Assembly: GCF_029027965.1 (NCBI RefSeq) | Contig: NZ_CP119082.1 | Location: 2,026,001-2,090,000, forward strand | Reading direction: 5' to 3' | DNA from: Paracoccus sp. S3-43 | Lineage (GTDB): Bacteria > Pseudomonadota > Alphaproteobacteria > Rhodobacterales > Rhodobacteraceae | DNA: 64,000 nt | Shown here: one piece after another, positions 33,949 to 43,929 of the stretch | Position numbering within the stretch: the stretch's first letter is position 1 | How the letters are laid out: every line of letters starts with the position of its first letter | The notes under the pieces: model-generated | What the model was told of the DNA's origin: nothing | The model's input: the letters and a program-made list of their open reading frames with translations, nothing else | Database searches by the model: none | Program-made: the position numbers and the translations under genes

Positions 33949-35081
33949 CGGGCGGCCATGAATCCTTGCAGGCGGCGCAACGCCTCGGCGATGTCGGCGG
34001 TGGCGCGGGCATAGGAAAAGCGCAGCGTCCGCGCGCCCCGGTCGGGATCGAAATCCAGCCCCGGCGTGACCGCGACGCCCGCCTTGTCCAGGATCTGGGC
34101 CGCGAAGGCCAGCGAATCCTCGGTCAGATCCGACACGTCGGCATAGATATAGAACGCCCCCTCGGGCGGCGCGATGCGGTGAAAGCCCGCCTTGGGCAAC
34201 CCCTCCAGCATCAGGCGGCGGTTCTCGGCATAGACGGCAAGGTTCGCGTCGGCCTCGGCCGCGCAGTCCAGGGCCGCAAGCGCCGCGACCTGGCTGGCAT
34301 GGGGCGGACAGATGAACAGGTTCTGCGCCAGCCGTTCCACGGTGCGGATGTGATCGGGCGGCACGACCATCCAGCCGACCCGCCAGCCGGTCATCGAGAA
34401 ATACTTGCTGAACGAGTTGATGACGAACACCTCGTCCGTCACCTCCAGCGCGGAATGGCAGCGGTCTCCATAGGACAGGCCGTGATAGATCTCGTCCGAG
34501 ATCAGCGCCATGCCCCGCGCCCGCGCCGCATCGGACAGCGCCCGCAATTCGTCGCTGCGCAGCACCGTGCCCGACGGATTGCCCGGCGAGGCGAGGATCA
34601 GCCCCGCGCAGCCGTCCGGCAGATCGTCAGGGCGCGGCTGATAGCGATCCTCGGGCCGGGTCGGGATGCCCACCGGCTCCAGCGACATGGCCCGCAGGAT
34701 CTGGCGATAGCTGGGATAGCCGGGGTAACCCATGGCCACCCGGTCGCCCGCGTCGAACAGGGCCGAGAAGGCCAGGATGAAGGCCCCGCTGCTGCCGGGC
34801 GTCACCACCACGCGGGCCGGGTCCAGATCGACGCCATACCAGCGGCGATACAGATCCGCGATCCCCTGCCGCAGCGCGGGCAGGCCCAGGGCGACGGTAT
34901 AGCCCAGCGGCTGTTCCAGCGCGGCGGCCAGCGCGCGCCGCGCGCCTTCGGGGGCCGGGGTCGAGGGCTGGCCGACCTCCATATGGATGATGTGGCGGCC
35001 CGCGGCCTCGGCGCGGGCGGCGGCTTCCATCACGTCCATGACGATGAACGGGTCGACCTGACCGCGAACGGATTTCCTCAT
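33945..35081 (-). CDS. Class I/II PLP-dependent aminotransferase
   Basis: The 378-residue fold-type I aminotransferase has the PLP lysine in SFSKYFSMTGWRVGW, the SPGNPSGT motif and the SDEIYHGLSY motif (PLP-binding Asp and Tyr). The C-terminal Arg for the substrate carboxylate is in TLRFSYARA. The donor and acceptor cannot be told; relatives are annotated as aspartate or aromatic transaminases. ATG 35081 begins MRKSVRGQVDPFIVMDVM, the usual N-terminus. It heads the amidase-PBP1A operon, by overlap with the amidase. Confidence 0.88.
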   Translation of the reverse strand: MRKSVRGQVDPFIVMDVMEAAARAEAAGRHIIHMEVGQPSTPAPEGARRALAAALEQPLGYTVALGLPALRQGIADLYRRWYGVDLDPARVVVTPGSSGAFILAFSALFDAGDRVAMGYPGYPSYRQILRAMSLEPVGIPTRPEDRYQPRPDDLPDGCAGLILASPGNPSGTVLRSDELRALSDAARARGMALISDEIYHGLSYGDRCHSALEVTDEVFVINSFSKYFSMTGWRVGWMVVPPDHIRTVERLAQNLFICPPHASQVAALAALDCAAEADANLAVYAENRRLMLEGLPKAGFHRIAPPEGAFYIYADVSDLTEDSLAFAAQILDKAGVAVTPGLDFDPDRGARTLRFSYARATADIAEALRRLQGFMAAR

Positions 35082-35243
35082 GGCACTGCTGATCCTTGGC
35101 TTTTTGTCTTTTCCCTGTCTTACGCGCGCCGGGACTGCGCGAAAAGCCCCCCGGCGCCTTCCGGTCACGCAGCTTTGTCGGACGCTTCCTTGCCAACGGG
35201 CGGCGCAAGCGCCAAGCTGGCGCGAACCAAGACGAGGATCCCG

Positions 35244-35984
35244 ATGAAACGCCTGATCGCCGCGCTGCTTTTGACCGCGACCCCCGCCATGGCCTTCGAC
35301 ATCTCCGCGATGTCGGACGCCGAAAAGGCCGCCTTCGGGGACGCCGTGCGGGAATACCTGATGGCCAATCCCGAGGTGCTGGTCGAATCCATCAACGTGC
35401 TGGAAGAACGCCGCGCCGCGTCCGAGGCGGAAAACGACGTGGCCCTGGTCGCGTCGAACCGCGAGGCGATCTTTCAGGACGGCCACAGCTGGGTCGGCGG
35501 CAATCCCGATGGCGACGTGACGGTGGTGGAATTCATCGACTATCGCTGCGGCTATTGCCGCAAGTTCAACGACCAGGTCCACGATCTGGTCGAGGGCGAC
35601 GGCAATATCCGCCTGATCCTGAAGGAATTTCCGATCCTCGGACCGGATAGCGAGACCTCGGCCCGCTTTGCCGTCGCGGCCAAGCAGCTGGGCGGGAATC
35701 AGGCCTATGCGAAGGCGCATGACGAATTGATGGCGCTGCGCGGCGCCCCCTCGCCCGAGGCGCTGAAATCCATTGCCGCCGATATCGGCCTCGACGGAGA
35801 CGAGGTTCTGAACACCATGAACACCGAATCCGTATCCGCCGTGCTACGCGGGAACCGGCAACTGGCGGAACGCATGGCGATCATGGGCACGCCGACCTTC
35901 GTGATCGGCGATACCCTGCTGCGCGGGATGCCCGCGGATGGCCTGGACGCCAGCGTCGCCGCCGCGCGCGAGGGGAACGGCTGA
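35244..35984 (+). CDS. Periplasmic DsbA-family thiol oxidoreductase
   Basis: The 246-residue exported protein has a signal peptide (LIAALLLTATPAMA), an N-terminal helical extension with EYLMANPEVLVESINVLEER, and a thioredoxin fold with active site Cys102-Gly-Tyr-Cys105 in FIDYRCGYCRKF. The cis-proline loop is MGTPTFVIG. The helical extension places it with the DsbA/BdbD-like proteins such as Com1, which oxidise or isomerise disulfides in the periplasm. ATG 35244 follows GAGGAT. Confidence 0.9.
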   Translation: MKRLIAALLLTATPAMAFDISAMSDAEKAAFGDAVREYLMANPEVLVESINVLEERRAASEAENDVALVASNREAIFQDGHSWVGGNPDGDVTVVEFIDYRCGYCRKFNDQVHDLVEGDGNIRLILKEFPILGPDSETSARFAVAAKQLGGNQAYAKAHDELMALRGAPSPEALKSIAADIGLDGDEVLNTMNTESVSAVLRGNRQLAERMAIMGTPTFVIGDTLLRGMPADGLDASVAAAREGNG

Positions 35985-36001
35985 CGCGCCTCGTGGCGCG
36001 G

Positions 36002-36040
36002 GCGGGAGCCTCCGGCGGGGATATTTACGTGAAGAAGAAG
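36002..36040 (+). repeat. Dispersed intergenic repeat (GGATATTT...GAAGAAGAAG)
   Basis: GCGGGAGCCTCCGGCGGGGA is followed by TATTTACGTGAAGAAGAAG. It contains a short hairpin (GCCTCCGGC) and the ATATTT-N3-TGAAGAAGAAG tail also found, inverted, at 18504-18555. It fills the gap between dsbA and betA. Confidence 0.6.
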
Positions 36041-36043
36041 CGG

Positions 36044-37663
36044 CTATTCGGCCGCCATGCGGTCGTGGTCGGGGCGCGCGATGCGGCCCAGGAGGTGGTC
36101 GGCTGCCTTTTCGCCCACCATGATCGACGGGCCGTTCAGGTTGCCGTTGGTGATGCGCGGAAAGATCGAGCTGTCGGCGACGCGCAACCCCTCGACGCCA
36201 ATCACCTTCAGGTCGGGATCGACGACCGCCATCGGGTCATGGGCCGCGCCCATCCGCGCCGTGCCGCAGGGGTGATAGGCCGATTCGGCGTGGTCGCGGA
36301 TGAAGGCGTCGATCTGGGCGTCCGTCTGGACTGCCGCGCCGGGCTGGATTTCGTCGCCCCGGTATTCGGTGAAGGCGGGCTGGTTGAAGATCCGGCGCGT
36401 CAGGCGGACGCAGGCGCGGAACTCGGCCCAGTCGTCGGGATGGGACATGTAGTTGAAGCGGATCTCGGGCGGCGCCGCCGGGTCGGCAGAGGCCAGCCGC
36501 ACCGTGCCACGCGATTTCGACCGCATCGGGCCGACATGGGCCTGGAAGCCGTGGCCCTGCGCCGCCGCCTTGCCGTCATAGCGGACCGCCAGCGGCAGGA
36601 AGTGATACTGGATGTCGGGGTAATCCACCGCGTCCGAGGACCGGATGAAGCCGCAGCTTTCGAACTGGTTCGACGCGCCCAGCCCGGTCTTTTGCAGCAG
36701 CCATTCGACCCCCACCCGGCTTTTGCCCAGAAGATTGTAATAGGTATACAGGGTTATCGGCTTCAACGCCTTGTACTGCATGTAGATTTCAAGGTGGTCC
36801 TGCAGGTTCGCGCCGACGCCCGGACGGTCGGCCAGCGGCGCGATGCCGTGCTGGCGCAGGTGGTCGGCGGGACCGATCCCCGACAGCATCAGCAGCTTGG
36901 GCGTGTTGATCGAACTGGCCGAGACGATGACCTCGCGTCCGGCGCCGATGGTTTCGACGCGGTTCCCGCGTTCGATTTCAACGCCATAGGCGCGCTTTCC
37001 TTGAAACAGGATCCGGCGGGCCAGGGCGCGGACCAGCGTCAGCCGCCCGGTCTTCAGCGCCGGGCGCAGATAGGCGTTGGCGGCGGACCAGCGGCGGCCC
37101 TGCCAGATCGTCGCCTCCATCGGGCCGAAGCCTTCCTGATGTTCGCCGTTGTAATCGGGCGTATAGGGCCAGCCCGCCTGCCGCCCGGCCTGGATGAAGG
37201 CGTTGAACAGCGGGTTGCGGCGGCGCCCGCGCGTCACATGCAGCGGGCCGTCGGTGCCGCGCCACGGGGAAGCGCCGCCGTGCCAGGTCTCCATCCGCTT
37301 GAAATAGGGCAGCACGTCCTCATAGCCCCAGCCCGCCGCGCCGCTGTCGCGCCAATGGTCGAAGTCCTTTCGGTGCCCGCGCACGAAGACCATGCCGTTG
37401 ATCGAGGACGATCCGCCCAGCACCTTGCCGCGCGGCGTGGCGAGGCGGCGCCCGCCCAGATGCGGTTCCGGCTGGCTGGAAAAACCCCAGTCGTAGCGCG
37501 GCATGTTCATCGGGTATGACAGCGCCCCCGGCATCTGGATGAAGATGCCCGCATCGGTGCCGCCGTATTCGATCAGGGTAACGCCGTGTCCCGCCTCGGT
37601 CAGGCGATAGGCCAGCGCGCAACCGGCGGAACCGGCGCCGACGATGACGTAATCAGCGGTCAT
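36044..37663 (-). CDS. betA: Choline dehydrogenase
   Basis: The 539-residue GMC-family flavoprotein oxidises choline to betaine aldehyde at the membrane. It has the N-terminal FAD motif [18 protein letters not shown], the GMC signatures [14 protein letters not shown] and [20 protein letters not shown], and the catalytic His pair region [10 protein letters not shown] and [16 protein letters not shown]. Length matches E. coli BetA. It is the third gene of betI-betB-betA, 9 bp after betB. Confidence 0.95.
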   Translation of the reverse strand: MTADYVIVGAGSAGCALAYRLTEAGHGVTLIEYGGTDAGIFIQMPGALSYPMNMPRYDWGFSSQPEPHLGGRRLATPRGKVLGGSSSINGMVFVRGHRKDFDHWRDSGAAGWGYEDVLPYFKRMETWHGGASPWRGTDGPLHVTRGRRRNPLFNAFIQAGRQAGWPYTPDYNGEHQEGFGPMEATIWQGRRWSAANAYLRPALKTGRLTLVRALARRILFQGKRAYGVEIERGNRVETIGAGREVIVSASSINTPKLLMLSGIGPADHLRQHGIAPLADRPGVGANLQDHLEIYMQYKALKPITLYTYYNLLGKSRVGVEWLLQKTGLGASNQFESCGFIRSSDAVDYPDIQYHFLPLAVRYDGKAAAQGHGFQAHVGPMRSKSRGTVRLASADPAAPPEIRFNYMSHPDDWAEFRACVRLTRRIFNQPAFTEYRGDEIQPGAAVQTDAQIDAFIRDHAESAYHPCGTARMGAAHDPMAVVDPDLKVIGVEGLRVADSSIFPRITNGNLNGPSIMVGEKAADHLLGRIARPDHDRMAAE

Positions 37664-37672
37664 GGCGATCCC

Positions 37673-39118
37673 CTAATACGGCGCCTCGACGGTGCCCATG
37701 CCGACATAGACGGTCTTGAGTTGCGAATAATGCTCGATGGCGGCGGCCGAGTTTTCGCGGCCCAGGCCCGACAGCTTGGTACCGCCGAAGGGCATTTCCA
37801 CCGGGGTCAGGTTATAGGCGTTGATCCAGCAGGTGCCTGCCTCCAGCGCGGCCACAACACGATGCGCGCGGGTGATGTCCTGCGTGAAGACCCCCGCCGC
37901 AAGCCCGAAGCCGGTGGCGTTGGCGCGGGCCACGGCCTCGGCCTCATCGGCGAAGGTCAGCGTGGTCATCACCGGGCCGAAGATCTCGTCGCGGGTGATC
38001 GCCATGTCGTCGGCGGCATCGGCGAAGACGGTGGGCGGGATGAACGCCCCCTCGCCCACACCGCCGCAGACCAGCCGCGCGCCCGCCTCCTGCCCGGCGG
38101 TGATCGCCGCGCGGATCTTGCCCGCCTGCGCGGCGTTGATGATCGGGCCGAATTGCGTGTCCGGGTCCAGCGGATCGCCGATGCGGACCTGCGCCAGCCG
38201 TTCGGCCAGCCGGTCCAGGAAGCCCGCCGCGATCCCCTGTTGCAGGAACACCCGCGTGCCGTTGGAACAGATCTGGCCCGAGGAATAGAAATTCGCCAGG
38301 ATCGCCGCGCCGACCGCATCCTCCAGGCTGGCGTCGTCGAAGACGATCAGCGGCGACTTGCCGCCAAGCTCCATCGTGACATGGCGCATCCCTTCGGCGG
38401 CGGCGGCATAGACGCGGCGGCCGGTGGGCACCGATCCGGTCAGCGAGACCTTGGCCACATGCGGATCGGTCACAAGCGCCGTGCCGACCTCGGCCCGCCC
38501 CTGCACCACGTTGAAGATGCCGGGCGGCGCGCCCGCCTGGGTCAGGATTTCCGCCAGCTTCAGGGCGCCCAGGGGCGTTTCCTCGGACGGTTTGAAGACC
38601 ATGGCATTGCCCATCGCCAGCGCGGGCGCGGCCTTCCAGCAGGCGATCTGGCTGGGATAGTTCCAGGCGCCGATGCCCGCGCAGACGCCCAGCGGTTCGC
38701 GCCTTGTATAGGCCCAGTCGCGGCCCAGGGGGATCATCTGGCCGGTCACGGTCGCGGCCAGCCCGCCGAAATACTCCAGCGCCGCCGCCCCGGACGGCCA
38801 GTCGGCCACCAGCGTTTCCTGGATCGGCTTGCCGGTATCCAGCGTCTCCAGCCGGGACAGGTCGGCGTTGCGGTCGCGGATGATCGCGGCGGCGCGGGAC
38901 AGGACGCGGCCCCGGTCGGCGGGCGCCATCGCCGCCCAATCGACCTGCGCGCGGGCGGCGGACCGGCAGGCCAGCGCCACCTGATGGGGCGACGCCTCGC
39001 GCAGGGAAGCGATTTCCTGGCCGGTATAGGGATAGCGGACGGGCAGCACCGCGCCCTCGCCCTCGACGAAACGGCCGTCGATGAACAGGCTCGCGGCGGG
39101 TTGGGCGTTCAGGGTCAC
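37673..39118 (-). CDS. betB: Betaine aldehyde dehydrogenase
   Basis: The 481-residue NAD(P)-dependent aldehyde dehydrogenase makes glycine betaine. It shows [19 protein letters not shown], the catalytic glutamate in TMELGGKSP, and the catalytic cysteine in [13 protein letters not shown]. Close agreement with BetB proteins and the gene order settle the substrate. The start codon overlaps the stop of betI (ATGA at 39115-39118). Confidence 0.95.
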   Translation of the reverse strand: MTLNAQPAASLFIDGRFVEGEGAVLPVRYPYTGQEIASLREASPHQVALACRSAARAQVDWAAMAPADRGRVLSRAAAIIRDRNADLSRLETLDTGKPIQETLVADWPSGAAALEYFGGLAATVTGQMIPLGRDWAYTRREPLGVCAGIGAWNYPSQIACWKAAPALAMGNAMVFKPSEETPLGALKLAEILTQAGAPPGIFNVVQGRAEVGTALVTDPHVAKVSLTGSVPTGRRVYAAAAEGMRHVTMELGGKSPLIVFDDASLEDAVGAAILANFYSSGQICSNGTRVFLQQGIAAGFLDRLAERLAQVRIGDPLDPDTQFGPIINAAQAGKIRAAITAGQEAGARLVCGGVGEGAFIPPTVFADAADDMAITRDEIFGPVMTTLTFADEAEAVARANATGFGLAAGVFTQDITRAHRVVAALEAGTCWINAYNLTPVEMPFGGTKLSGLGRENSAAAIEHYSQLKTVYVGMGTVEAPY

Positions 39119-39681
39119 GACAGGGCCTCGTCCAGGTAATCGAAGATCAGCTTGTGCGCGGCATCGGCATCCAGCCCGCCGCGCGTCAGGACCGCGCGCA
39201 GATAGACGCCGTCGATCAGCGCGCCCAGGGTGTCGGCCACGGCGGCGGGATGATCGGTCAGCGGGCGCAGCGCCACGATCAGATTCGACCGCAGCCGCCG
39301 GTGATAGACCCGCAGCAGGCGCGCGGCCTCGTCGTTGATGAGCGCCAAGGCATAGAAGTTGATCCAGGCGCTGACCGTCTCTCTCTGGAAATTCTGCGGC
39401 GCGAAACTGGCGCGGACGATTCCCTCCAACCGGCCGCGCGGCCCCTGGCCCGGCAGGCGTTCCGCCACCGAACCGCTGTAGGTGCGCAGGATGTAACGCA
39501 TGGCCGAGAGAAAAATCTGCTCTTTCGACCCGAAGTAATGGTGCGCCAATGCTGGCGACATGCCCGCACGCCGGGCAATCTGCGCCACCGTCACGTCAAG
39601 CGACCCGGTTCGCCCGATCTCGAAGATCGCGGCGTTGATTAACGCAGCTTTTCGGATAGGCTCGGCACCGATCTTAGGCAA
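39115..39681 (-). CDS. betI: TetR-family repressor BetI
   Basis: The 188-residue repressor has an N-terminal TetR HTH with [20 protein letters not shown] and [11 protein letters not shown], and the BetI ligand-binding domain ([20 protein letters not shown]). The natural start seems to be TTG 39681, giving the canonical [20 protein letters not shown] lies 8 bp upstream, and no ATG exists near the conserved N-terminus. Codons further upstream overlap the operator. BetI represses the bet genes and is relieved by choline. Confidence 0.92.
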   Translation of the reverse strand: MPKIGAEPIRKAALINAAIFEIGRTGSLDVTVAQIARRAGMSPALAHHYFGSKEQIFLSAMRYILRTYSGSVAERLPGQGPRGRLEGIVRASFAPQNFQRETVSAWINFYALALINDEAARLLRVYHRRLRSNLIVALRPLTDHPAAVADTLGALIDGVYLRAVLTRGGLDADAAHKLIFDYLDEALS

Positions 39682-39734
39682 GATTGCACCCCGCTTGAGG
39701 GAAAGGTTGCTTCTCGAAGCCTGTGTATCGTTAA

Positions 39735-39750
39735 TTGACTGACCAATCAA
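39735..39750. promoter_or_regulatory. BetI operator between betI and choX
   Basis: TTGACTGACCAATCAA has the dyad TTGA-N-TG-NN-CA-N-TCAA. It agrees well with the known E. coli BetI site core (TTGATTGGACGTTCAA). It lies 53 bp from betI and 17 bp from choX, so one site could control both directions. Confidence 0.75.
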
Positions 39751-39766
39751 GAACAGGAAGCCCAGC

Positions 39767-40744
39767 ATGTTCCGTATCCGCCTGACCGCCGCCCTGGTCA
39801 CCGCCACGGCCATTGGCACGGCCATTGGCACGGCCATCGGCACGGCCCTTGCAGGCCCCGTTGCGGCGGCCGAGCCGGACACATGCCGCAAGGTCGTTCT
39901 GTCCGACGTGGGCTGGACCGACATCACCGCCACGACCGCGCTGGCCTCGACCGTGTTGCAGGCCCTGGGATACGAGACGGAAACCAAGCTGCTGTCGGTG
40001 CCGGTGACCTATACGGCGCTGTCGACCGACGACGTGGACATCTTCCTGGGCAACTGGATGCCGACGATGGAGGCCGACATCGCCCCCTATCGCGACGCGG
40101 GCACGGTGGACACGGTGCGCACCAACCTGACGGGGGCGAAATACACGCTGGCCACCAACAAGGCGGGGGCCGATCTGGGCATCACCGATTTCGCCAGGAT
40201 CGCCGAACACAAGGACGCGCTGTCCGGCCAGATCTACGGGATCGAGCCGGGCAATGACGGCAACCGCCTGCTGCTGGAGATGGTGGCCGAGGACAAGTTC
40301 GGGCTGGGCACCTTCGAGGTGGTCGAATCCAGCGAACAGGGGATGCTGGCCCAGGTCGCCCGCGCCGATGCGGCGGGCCAGCCGGTGGTGTTCCTGGGCT
40401 GGGAACCGCATCCGATGAACGCCCAGTTCGAGATGACCTATCTGGAAGGCGGGGACGAAATCTTCGGTCCCGACCTGGGCGGGGCCGAGGTGCGCACGAA
40501 TACCCGCCACGGCTATGTCGCGGAATGCCCCAATGTCGGCAAGTTCCTGCAAAACCTGGAATTCACCCTGCCGATGGAAAACGAGGTGATGGGCAGGATC
40601 CTGAACGACGGGCAGGATCCGATGGCCGCCGCCAAGGACTGGCTGTCGGCCAATCCCGATGCCGCGACCCCCTGGCTTGACGGCGTGACCACCTTCGACG
40701 GCAACGACGCGGCCGCCGCCCTGACCGGGGCGCTGTCCGGGTGA
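39767..40744 (+). CDS. choX: Choline ABC transporter substrate-binding protein
   Basis: The 325-residue periplasmic protein belongs to the OpuAC/ChoX family. It has a signal peptide ending AGPVAAAEPD and conserved ligand-site aromatic stretches (VLSDVGWTDITATTALAS, FLGNWMPTM, IYGIEPGNDGN, FLGWEPHPMN) that build the aromatic box for the trimethylammonium group. The signal peptide contains a threefold 12-bp repeat (39806-39841) encoding TAIG repeats. The gene is divergent from betI and begins the choXWV operon. Confidence 0.93.
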   Translation: MFRIRLTAALVTATAIGTAIGTAIGTALAGPVAAAEPDTCRKVVLSDVGWTDITATTALASTVLQALGYETETKLLSVPVTYTALSTDDVDIFLGNWMPTMEADIAPYRDAGTVDTVRTNLTGAKYTLATNKAGADLGITDFARIAEHKDALSGQIYGIEPGNDGNRLLLEMVAEDKFGLGTFEVVESSEQGMLAQVARADAAGQPVVFLGWEPHPMNAQFEMTYLEGGDEIFGPDLGGAEVRTNTRHGYVAECPNVGKFLQNLEFTLPMENEVMGRILNDGQDPMAAAKDWLSANPDAATPWLDGVTTFDGNDAAAALTGALSG

Positions 40745-40790
40745 GCGTCGGCGCGCCCGCCTTTTCCCCCGCACCAGCAAGGAACCGCGC

Positions 40791-41639
40791 ATGGAGCAGT
40801 TGACGGCATGGGTGACCGATAACAAGATACCGGTGGGGCGCACCGCAAAGTCGATCTTCGACTGGCTGAACGCCAACGCCTCGGGGCTGTTCAACGCCGT
40901 CTCGGGCGCGTTGGACTGGCTGATCGGACGCATCCTCGCCGCGTTGGAGGCGCCGCACCCGCTGCTGTTCATCCTGCTGGCCGTGGCGCTGACCTGGGTC
41001 TTGCAGCGCAACTGGAAGACCTGCCTGCTGGTCGCGGCGGGACTGCTGTTCGTCCTGAACCAAGGCTATTGGGACGAGATGCAGCAATCCCTCACGCTGG
41101 TGCTGGCGGCCTGCCTGGTCTGCATGGCGATCGGCGTGCCGGTGGGCATCGCCGCCGCGCACCGCCCGCGCCTTTACGCCTGGATGCGGCCGGTTCTGGA
41201 TCTGATGCAGACGCTGCCGACCTTCGTCTATCTGATCCCGGCCATCGTGTTCTTCGGCATCGGCATGGTGCCGGGGCTGCTGGCCACCGTCATCTTCGTG
41301 CTGCCCGCGCCGATCCGGCTGACCCAGCTTGGCATCGCCTCGACCCCCGCCGCGCTGGTCGAGGCCGCGACCGCCTTCGGCGCCACGCCGCGCCAGCTTC
41401 TGTGGAAGGTCGAACTGCCAAGTGCGCTGCCCCAGATCATGGCCGGACTGAACCAGACGATCATGCTGTCGCTGTCGATGGTGGTGATCGCGGCGCTTGT
41501 CGGGGCGGCGGGCCTTGGCGTGCCGGTGGTCCGGGCGCTGAACAGCGTCAATACCTCGCTGGGGTTCGAATCGGGCTTCGTGATCGTCGTGGTGGCGATC
41601 CTGCTGGACCGGATGCTGCGGATGGAGGGCCGGAAATGA
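40791..41639 (+). CDS. choW: Choline ABC transporter permease
   Basis: The 282-residue protein has the ProW-type layout: a cytoplasmic/amphipathic N-terminal stretch (IFDWLNANASGLFNAVSGAL) and about six to seven membrane helices. The ABC coupling motif EAATAFGATPRQLLWKVELP is clear. It forms the quaternary-amine channel with ChoX and ChoV. The stop overlaps the choV start by ATGA (41636-41639). Confidence 0.93.
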   Translation: MEQLTAWVTDNKIPVGRTAKSIFDWLNANASGLFNAVSGALDWLIGRILAALEAPHPLLFILLAVALTWVLQRNWKTCLLVAAGLLFVLNQGYWDEMQQSLTLVLAACLVCMAIGVPVGIAAAHRPRLYAWMRPVLDLMQTLPTFVYLIPAIVFFGIGMVPGLLATVIFVLPAPIRLTQLGIASTPAALVEAATAFGATPRQLLWKVELPSALPQIMAGLNQTIMLSLSMVVIAALVGAAGLGVPVVRALNSVNTSLGFESGFVIVVVAILLDRMLRMEGRK

Positions 41640-42652
41640 CCATCGTTCCCAACGCCGTCGAATTCGACCGGGTGTCCATCGTCTTCGGCGACCACCCAGA
41701 GACCGCCCTGCCGCTGATGGACCAGGGCAAGGAACGCGGAGAGATTCGCGCGGCCACCGGCCAGGTGCTGGGCGTCCACGACTGTTCGCTGAACGTCCGC
41801 CAGGGCGAGATCCTTGTGCTGATGGGCCTGTCCGGGTCGGGCAAGTCCACCCTGCTGCGCGCCGTCAACGCGCTGAACCACGTCTGCCGGGGCGAGGTCC
41901 GGGTCTGGGACGGCCAAGGCATGATCTCGGTCAGCGGGGCGGGAAAACGGACGCTGCGCGACATCCGGCTGCGCCATGTGGCGATGGTGTTCCAGCAGTT
42001 CGGCCTGCTGCCCTGGCGCAGCGTTCGCGAAAACGTGGGCCTGGGGCTGGAGCTTGCGGGCATGTCCCCCGCCGAACGCAAGGCCCGCGTGGATCACCAG
42101 CTTGAGACGGTGGGGCTGAAGGACTGGGCCGAACGCAAGGTGGGCGACCTGTCGGGCGGGATGCAGCAGCGCGTGGGCCTGGCCCGCGCCTTCGCGACCG
42201 AGGCGCCGATCCTGCTGATGGACGAACCGTTCAGCGCGCTCGATCCGCTGATCCGCGCGCGGCTGCAGGACGAATTGCTGGAATTGCAGGCCAAGACCCG
42301 GCGCACCATCATCTTCGTCAGCCACGACCTGGACGAGGCGTTCAAGCTGGGCAACCGCATCGCCCTGATGGAGGGCGGCCGCATCGTCCAGATCGGCACC
42401 GCGCGAGAGATCATCGCCAACCCGGTCAGCGATTATGTCGCCGATTTCGTGGCGCACATGAACCCGCTGGGGGTGCTGACCGCCGCCGACGTGGTCCAGC
42501 CGGGCGACGCGCCGGGCGATCCGGTGCCCCGCGACATGCCGGTGCGCAAGGTGATGGGGCTGCTGTCGGACCGCGCCGCCCTGCCGGTCGACGGCGGCGG
42601 CTGCATCACCCGCGACGCGGTGCTGGCCCGGCTGATCGACCCGCGCGGCTGA
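41636..42652 (+). CDS. choV: Choline ABC transporter ATP-binding protein
   Basis: The 338-residue ABC ATPase has Walker [12 protein letters not shown], signature [14 protein letters not shown], Walker [15 protein letters not shown] and the H-loop FVSHDLDEA. The N-terminal insert before Walker A (about residues 20-45) and the Q-loop [12 protein letters not shown] are typical of ProV/ChoV quaternary-amine importers. The C-terminal extension is shorter than in ProV with tandem CBS domains. Confidence 0.93.
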   Translation: MTIVPNAVEFDRVSIVFGDHPETALPLMDQGKERGEIRAATGQVLGVHDCSLNVRQGEILVLMGLSGSGKSTLLRAVNALNHVCRGEVRVWDGQGMISVSGAGKRTLRDIRLRHVAMVFQQFGLLPWRSVRENVGLGLELAGMSPAERKARVDHQLETVGLKDWAERKVGDLSGGMQQRVGLARAFATEAPILLMDEPFSALDPLIRARLQDELLELQAKTRRTIIFVSHDLDEAFKLGNRIALMEGGRIVQIGTAREIIANPVSDYVADFVAHMNPLGVLTAADVVQPGDAPGDPVPRDMPVRKVMGLLSDRAALPVDGGGCITRDAVLARLIDPRG

Positions 42653-42762
42653 CCCTTCGCCGTGGCCCGAATGCGACAAGCATGTGTCGGTCGCGTGGCA
42701 GCTATGGCATCCGCGCATCCGCCCCTTTAAAAGGCGGCAAAGCGGCTATCAGAGGCAGGTTC

Positions 42763-43926
42763 ATGAAGATCATCGTTCTGGGCGGAGACGGTTTCTGCGG
42801 TTGGCCGACCGCGCTGCATCTTTCCGCGCGCGGTCATGACGTGGTGATCGTGGACAACCTGTCGCGGCGCAAGATCGACGTGGAGCTTGAGGTCAGCAGC
42901 CTGACGCCCATCCGCCCCCTGGGCGAACGCGTGCGGGCCTGGCACGAACTGACCAACCACAGCATCCGGGTCGAGAATTTCACCGTCGGCGAACATTACC
43001 ACCGCCTGCTGACCCTGTTGCGCGACGAACGGCCCGACGCGGTGATCCATTTCGCCGAACAGCGCGCCGCGCCCTATTCGATGAAATCGAGCTGGCACAA
43101 GCGCTATACCGTCAGCAACAACCTGAACGCGACGAACGACATCCTGGCGGCCATTGTCGAGTCCGGCCAAGACATCCACCTGGTCCACCTGGGCACGATG
43201 GGCGTCTATGGCTATGGCACGGCGGGGATGAAGATCCCCGAAGGATATCTGAACGTCGTGGTGGAAACCGAGAACGGCCCCCACAGGCAAGAGATCCTGT
43301 ATCCCGCCAATCCGGGGTCGATCTATCACATGACCAAGACCCAGGATCAGCTGTTCTTCTTCTATTACAACAAGAACGACGGCGTGCGGATCACCGACCT
43401 GCATCAGGGCATCGTCTGGGGCACCCAGACCGAGGAGACGCGCCTGGACGACCGACTGATCAACCGCTTCGACTATGACGGCGATTACGGCACGGTGCTG
43501 AACCGTTTCCTGATGCAGGCGGCCATCGGCTATCCGCTGACGGTGCACGGCACCGGCGGGCAGACCCGCGCCTTCATCCATATCCAGGACACCTGCCGCT
43601 GTATCGAGCTTGCGCTGACGAACCCGCCTGCCAAGGGGGACCGCGTCAGCATCCTGAACCAGATGACCGAAACCCACCGCGTCCGCGACCTGGCGCAGAT
43701 GATCGCCGACCAGACCGGGGTCGAGATCGCCTTCCTGAAGAACCCCCGCAACGAGGCCGACGAAAACGACCTGCATGTCGCCAACGACCGCTTTCTGGGC
43801 CTGGGGCTGGAACCGATCAAGCTGGCCGACGGGTTGCTGGCCGAGGTCCAGGAAATCGCCCGCAAATACGCCGACCGCTGCGACCGCGACAAGATCCCCT
43901 GCGTGTCGCAATGGCGGACGGCCTAG
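42763..43926 (+). CDS. sqdB: UDP-sulfoquinovose synthase-like epimerase/dehydratase
   Basis: The 387-residue extended SDR protein aligns strongly with SqdB/SQD1: [20 protein letters not shown] (NAD-binding), [25 protein letters not shown], the YxxxK dyad in [27 protein letters not shown] and [13 protein letters not shown]. SqdB converts UDP-glucose and sulfite to UDP-sulfoquinovose, the head-group donor for the sulfolipid SQDG. No sqdA, sqdC or sqdD is adjacent. The frame extends upstream, but ATG 42763 after GAGGCAGG is the conserved start. Confidence 0.85.
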   Translation: MKIIVLGGDGFCGWPTALHLSARGHDVVIVDNLSRRKIDVELEVSSLTPIRPLGERVRAWHELTNHSIRVENFTVGEHYHRLLTLLRDERPDAVIHFAEQRAAPYSMKSSWHKRYTVSNNLNATNDILAAIVESGQDIHLVHLGTMGVYGYGTAGMKIPEGYLNVVVETENGPHRQEILYPANPGSIYHMTKTQDQLFFFYYNKNDGVRITDLHQGIVWGTQTEETRLDDRLINRFDYDGDYGTVLNRFLMQAAIGYPLTVHGTGGQTRAFIHIQDTCRCIELALTNPPAKGDRVSILNQMTETHRVRDLAQMIADQTGVEIAFLKNPRNEADENDLHVANDRFLGLGLEPIKLADGLLAEVQEIARKYADRCDRDKIPCVSQWRTA

Positions 43927-43929
43927 ACA

